A stretch of DNA of 64,000 nucleotides. Origin: Aestuariibaculum marinum (GTDB lineage: Bacteria; Bacteroidota; Bacteroidia; Flavobacteriales; Flavobacteriaceae). Position numbers and translations under genes: made by a program. The notes under the pieces were generated by a model. It was not told the DNA's origin. It saw only the letters and a list, made by a program, of their open reading frames with translations, and did not search any database. Numbering within the stretch: the stretch's first letter is position 1; each line of letters opens with the position of its first letter. Location: NCBI RefSeq assembly GCF_014596975.1, contig NZ_JACVXD010000003.1, positions 62,001 to 126,000 on the forward strand, in the 5' to 3' direction. Shown here piece after piece: positions 60,995-64,000 of the stretch.

Positions 60995-62404
60995 TTGAAA
61001 CATATATTCGGTTTATGCATAGCGTTACTTGGATCACAAGTAATGATTGCTCAGGAAATCATTGAAGATGAAGTTAAGGAAGAAGTAAAGGAGACCAAAA
61101 CCGCAAATCCCAATGCTAAAAAGGTAGATGGTGTAGCAGCTGTAGTTGGCGATTATATTTTATTAGATTCTGATGTGGACAAAGCTTATGTGCAGTTACA
61201 GGCACAAGGTGTAAATACAAAAGATATTGGCCGTTGCGAATTGTTTGGTAAACTTTTAGAAGACAAATTATATGCGCATCACGCTGTGCAAGATAGTATC
61301 ATTGTGTCGGACGCACAGATTCGACAAAATGTAGATTATCAAATCGAACAATTCTTACAGTCTACAAATGGATCGATGGAGAAACTATTAGACTTTTACA
61401 ACAAAGATGACGAACAAAGCTTTAGAGATGAGATGTTCGAAATTAACAAAGCGAACATGTTGGCTCAGGAAATGCAAAAAAAGATTGTAGGAGAGATTGA
61501 GATTACTCCGGAAGAGGTTCGTGAGTTTTTCAATAAAATTCCAAAAGATCAGCGTCCTACATTTGGTACCGAGTTAAAAGTTGCTCAAATTGTTGCTGAG
61601 CCAAAAGTTGCACCAGAGGAAAATCAACGCATCATCGATCAGCTTAAAGAGTTTAAAAGAGACATCCTTGAAAATGGTGCAAGTTTCCGTTCTAAAGCCG
61701 TATTATATTCAGAAGATCCTGGTTCGGCAAGTAAAGGAGGAAAATATATTTTAAACAGAAATCAGCCTCGAATGGTTAAGGAATTCAGGCAAGTGGCTTT
61801 TGCACTTCAAGAAGGCGAGATTTCAGAGCCTTTTAAAACCGATTTTGGATATCACATTATTTATTGTGAAAAAATTAGAGGTCAGGAACGTGATGTGGCA
61901 CATATTTTATTAACGCCGAAAGTATCAGATGAAGCTATTAAGGAAGCGAAAGAGCGTTTAGAAAAAGTAAGACAGCGTATTGTTGACGGAGAAATTTCAT
62001 TTGCCGATGCAGCCAGAGAGGCAAGTGACGAAAAGGAAACCAGAGGAGATGGTGGTCAGTTAATCAACCCGGCAACGCAAGATTATAATTTTGAATTGAC
62101 TAGAATGGATACCGAGTTATATACTCAAATTCAGAATTTAAAAGATAACGAGGTAAGTTTAGTTTACAAAGAAGAAGATCGTACTGGCGGCGTGAAGTTT
62201 AAAATATTAATGGTTACTGATAGGATTGATGAGCATGAAGCAGATTATGCCCGCGATTATTTAAAAATTAAGCAATTAGCATTAGACGAAAAGAAAATTG
62301 ATGCTATCGCTGATTGGCAAAAAGAAAAAATCATGGATACTTACATAAAAATTAGTGGTGAGTATAGAGATTGCGAATTTTCTAGTAACTGGTTAAAAAA
62401 ATAA
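60995..62404 (+). CDS. surA: SurA-type periplasmic chaperone/peptidyl-prolyl isomerase
   Basis: 469 residues from the TTG at 60995, which gives a standard signal peptide (MKHIFGLCIALLGSQVMIAQ) and lies 1 nt after the previous stop. An ATG at 60956 in the same frame would overlap the previous gene by 38 nt and put 13 polar residues before the signal, so TTG is preferred. A SurA N domain (VDGVAAVVGDYILLDSDVDKAY) is followed by two parvulin domains (about 200-290 and 295-390; LKVAQIVAEPK, SKGGKYI, DFGYHIIYCEK, RDVAHILLTPK, GDGGQLI). It escorts outer-membrane proteins. Confidence 0.88.
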   Translation: MKHIFGLCIALLGSQVMIAQEIIEDEVKEEVKETKTANPNAKKVDGVAAVVGDYILLDSDVDKAYVQLQAQGVNTKDIGRCELFGKLLEDKLYAHHAVQDSIIVSDAQIRQNVDYQIEQFLQSTNGSMEKLLDFYNKDDEQSFRDEMFEINKANMLAQEMQKKIVGEIEITPEEVREFFNKIPKDQRPTFGTELKVAQIVAEPKVAPEENQRIIDQLKEFKRDILENGASFRSKAVLYSEDPGSASKGGKYILNRNQPRMVKEFRQVAFALQEGEISEPFKTDFGYHIIYCEKIRGQERDVAHILLTPKVSDEAIKEAKERLEKVRQRIVDGEISFADAAREASDEKETRGDGGQLINPATQDYNFELTRMDTELYTQIQNLKDNEVSLVYKEEDRTGGVKFKILMVTDRIDEHEADYARDYLKIKQLALDEKKIDAIADWQKEKIMDTYIKISGEYRDCEFSSNWLKK

Positions 62405-62407
62405 TAT

Positions 62408-63361
62408 ATGTCTGATGTTTCCGCTATTGAACAATTTGTAAAGCAGTATAAAGATTTAAAAACCGAAATCGCCAAAGTTATTGTTGGTCAGGATGAGGTT
62501 GTAAATCAAATATTAATTTCCATTTTTTCTGGCGGACATTCACTTTTAATAGGGGTTCCCGGGTTGGCAAAAACCTTAATGGTTAACACTATTGCTCAGG
62601 CCTTAGGTTTAGACTTTAAGCGTATTCAGTTTACACCCGATTTAATGCCTAGTGACATATTAGGTAGTGAGATTTTAGATGAGGACCGTCACTTTAAATT
62701 TATTAAAGGACCTATATTTTCTAACATTATTCTAGCCGATGAGATTAACAGAACGCCGCCAAAAACACAAGCAGCTTTGTTAGAGGCTATGCAGGAACGA
62801 GCAGTAACGGTTGCTGGTCATCACTACAAATTAGATTTACCATATTTTGTTTTAGCAACGCAAAACCCAATTGAGCAAGAGGGAACATATCCATTACCAG
62901 AGGCACAATTAGACCGTTTTATGTTTGCTATTAATTTAGATTATCCAACGTTTAAAGAAGAAGTAGAAGTTGTTAAATCGACTACAACAGATTCTAAAAA
63001 AAATATAAATGCTTTGTTTTCTGCTAAGCAAATTATCGATTTCCAACAGTTAATCCGTCGTATTCCTGTAGCCGATAATGTTATAGAATATGCAGTAACT
63101 ATGGTTGGTAAAACAAGACCAAATTCTGATGCCGCTGCCGATTTAGTTAAAAATTACATCGACTGGGGAGCAGGGCCAAGAGCATCTCAAAACTTGATTC
63201 TCGCAGCTAAAACCCACGCGGCTATTCATGGTAAGTTTTCACCAGATATTGAAAACGTTCAGGCGGTAGCTAAAGGTATTTTACGTCACCGAATTATTAA
63301 AAACTACAAAGCAGAAGCCGAAGGTATTTCCGAAAATCAAATTATAGAGAGTTTGTTTTAA
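62408..63361 (+). CDS. MoxR-family AAA+ ATPase
   Basis: 317 residues: AAA+ domain with Walker A LLIGVPGLAKT (about 46-56), Walker B IILADEINRTPP (about 106-117) with the MoxR-typical AALLEAMQERAVTV, sensor 1 ATQNPIEQEGTYPLPEAQLDRF (about 150-171), and the C-terminal lid (GPRASQNLILAAK). MoxR ATPases act as chaperones assembling metal or VWA-domain protein complexes. The usual DUF58/VWA partner genes are not adjacent in this window. It begins 3 nt after the SurA gene, linking it to envelope biogenesis in the same operon. Confidence 0.92.
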   Translation: MSDVSAIEQFVKQYKDLKTEIAKVIVGQDEVVNQILISIFSGGHSLLIGVPGLAKTLMVNTIAQALGLDFKRIQFTPDLMPSDILGSEILDEDRHFKFIKGPIFSNIILADEINRTPPKTQAALLEAMQERAVTVAGHHYKLDLPYFVLATQNPIEQEGTYPLPEAQLDRFMFAINLDYPTFKEEVEVVKSTTTDSKKNINALFSAKQIIDFQQLIRRIPVADNVIEYAVTMVGKTRPNSDAAADLVKNYIDWGAGPRASQNLILAAKTHAAIHGKFSPDIENVQAVAKGILRHRIIKNYKAEAEGISENQIIESLF

Positions 63362-63375
63362 AATTCTTGTTTTAA

Positions 63376-63621
63376 GTAAAAATACTTATTAATAAATTAA
63401 GTATTCATTCATACGCACTTTATTTAATTAACTATTCTGTTGTTTTGTTAAGTATTCAAGATATTAGTGGTATTTGTGAAGCTTCAGTGTTATTTAAAAT
63501 AATAATTTTGTTAATTTATTGGAGCTTATCATTCTATTTGAGTTATTTGTTATATACGTATTTTGAGAAACCAATGACCAATTTAAGAGATAAGCCATTA
63601 TTTAAAAAGATATTGAATTAA
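63376..63621 (+). pseudogene. C-terminal remnant of an acyltransferase-3 (OafA-like) gene
   Basis: An open frame from 63376 (just after an in-frame TAA) to TAA at 63619-63621 has no usable start. Its translation contains KLSIHSYALYLINYSVV, then a hydrophobic stretch and SLSFYLSYLLYTYFEKP followed by MTNLRDKPLFKKILN. This pattern (K-x-S-x-x-S-Y-x-L-Y-L-I and a closing YFEKP) is that of the last two helices of membrane acyltransferase-3 proteins. The rest of the gene is missing, so it is a decayed fragment, 15 nt after the moxR stop. Confidence 0.6.
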
Positions 63622-63762
63622 TAGGGTTACCAAAAAAACAATTTTTTAATGAATTTCATTAAAAAACTTCAAGCCATATTAAATAATTATAGTACAATAA
63701 TAATTAAGTATCAAGAGGCATGGTATTCTGAGTTTTATTTTTAAAACTTTGTATTAATTCAG

Positions 63763-63770
63763 TACTTTTG
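63763..63770 (+). promoter_or_regulatory. Candidate -7 box of acnB (TACTTTTG)
   Basis: A perfect TAnnTTTG match about 120 nt before the acnB start; -33 element is TTA at 63741-63743 (spacer 19). Confidence 0.55.
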
Positions 63771-63891
63771 CGAGGCTAAAGAAAAAACTAAGTTAAACGG
63801 CTTTAAACAATATATAGGGGCTGTAGTCTGGATAACTGAACTACAGAAAATTATTTTTAAGAGCCAAAAATTGAAATGACTTCTAAATAAT

Positions 63892-64000
63892 ATGAATATG
63901 TACAACGATTACATCAAGGAAATCGAAGAACGAAAAGCTCAGGGATTACACCCAAAACCAATTGATGGTGCTGATTTATTAAGCGAGATTATTGAACAAA
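63892..64000 (+). CDS. acnB: Aconitate hydratase B, N-terminal part (runs off window)
   Basis: 36 codons are visible from ATG at 63892 (a second ATG at 63898 is also possible): MNMYNDYIKEIEERKAQGLH, then PKPIDGADLLSEIIEQ. The EERKAQGLHPKPIDG block is typical of bacterial AcnB (aconitase/2-methylisocitrate dehydratase), a TCA-cycle [4Fe-4S] enzyme. Only the N-terminal HEAT-like domain start is present, so catalytic residues are outside the window. The half-site TCTAAATAA just before the start resembles the right half of the operators near 44816 but lacks a left half. Confidence 0.82.
   Translation, partial: MNMYNDYIKEIEERKAQGLHPKPIDGADLLSEIIEQ

Larger units (their letters stand above)
63362..63891 (+). 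other. Spacer after moxR: acyltransferase remnant and acnB leader
   Basis: Besides the pseudogene fragment at 63376-63621, this stretch holds the acnB promoter box (63763-63770) and a leader of about 120 nt with a hairpin CTGTAGT (63821-63827) / ACTACAG (63840-63846). Nothing else was recognised. Confidence 0.5.

Noticed and set aside
63882..63890. TCTAAATAA before acnB as a fourth operator
   Set aside because: Only the right half is present; the left half at the N5 spacing does not match, so it may be chance in AT-rich DNA.
1..64000. tRNA, rRNA, CRISPR arrays, insertion sequences and prophage genes
   Set aside because: No clover-leaf with a GGTTCRA arm, no regularly spaced repeats, and no transposase, integrase or phage structural protein was recognised on reading both strands.

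Overview
The window looks like a chromosomal segment of a marine-type member of the Flavobacteriaceae (Bacteroidota). The DNA is AT-rich, and several promoters follow the Bacteroidota pattern TTG-N19..23-TAnnTTTG. The gene content is typical of the family: PorV/PorQ family protein, DUF3276, long NusB, DUF1573 lipoprotein, TonB-dependent receptors, a cyclophilin-FKBP fusion, a sulfatase, and the PpiC/PpiC/SurA/MoxR run. No rRNA, tRNA, insertion sequence, prophage or CRISPR array was recognised.

Layout. 1-7240 (+) is the end of a surface-polysaccharide cluster: a GNAT-like C-terminus, a polysaccharide deacetylase, three GT4 glycosyltransferases, an O-antigen polymerase/ligase and the initiating sugar-phosphate transferase. 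7406-9701 (-) carries an Lnb-like DUF4105 protein and a PorV/PorQ protein. 9813-11459 (+) carries pssA and a DUF808 protein. 11581-14744 (-) is kdsD-tatC-CMD protein-lptB, divergent from recQ (14960-17158). 17461-26096 holds housekeeping genes: the dual-family immunophilin, a GNAT, a redoxin, csaA, an M14 peptidase, a DUF3276 protein, an ABC exporter and nusB. DUF1573 and yajC genes follow.

27642-31511 (+) is a proline operon (GNAT, 63-aa protein, proC, proB, proA) with a long structured leader. The leader starts at a near-consensus promoter and encodes a 35-aa peptide with Pro-Pro near its end. 31518-42614 (-, with one + gene) is mixed: a YdeI-type protein, a very large AsmA protein, AraC and DUF983 genes, small uncharacterised genes, a sulfatase and pepT. 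42775-44751 (+) has pyrD and HMG-CoA lyase. 44897-51147 (+) is a four-gene operon: DUF4856 lipoprotein, imelysin lipoprotein, a vitamin-K-carboxylase-like HTTM membrane protein and a TonB-dependent receptor. A second outer-membrane barrel, guaB, a PepSY membrane protein, a fatty-acid-hydroxylase-type protein and the periplasmic PPIase/SurA/MoxR cluster follow. The window ends in the start of acnB.

Most interesting signal. The DUF4856-imelysin-HTTM-TonB operon and the PepSY gene 11 kb away share a 25-bp interrupted palindrome (TTTATTTA-like half, N5, identical TCTAAATAAA half). In both, the palindrome ends 2 nt before the -33 TTG, and the TTG-to-TAnnTTTG spacing is 19 in both. A third copy lies between the operon's promoter and first start codon. 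This suggests one metal-responsive (probably iron) repressor controlling both loci, and it ties a gamma-carboxylase-like enzyme to an outer-membrane iron-uptake system. Other points worth following are the proline-operon leader, a decayed acyltransferase remnant after moxR, a class-2-type PyrD with the class-1-type Cys, and a 66-nt imperfect palindrome beside an orphan promoter.
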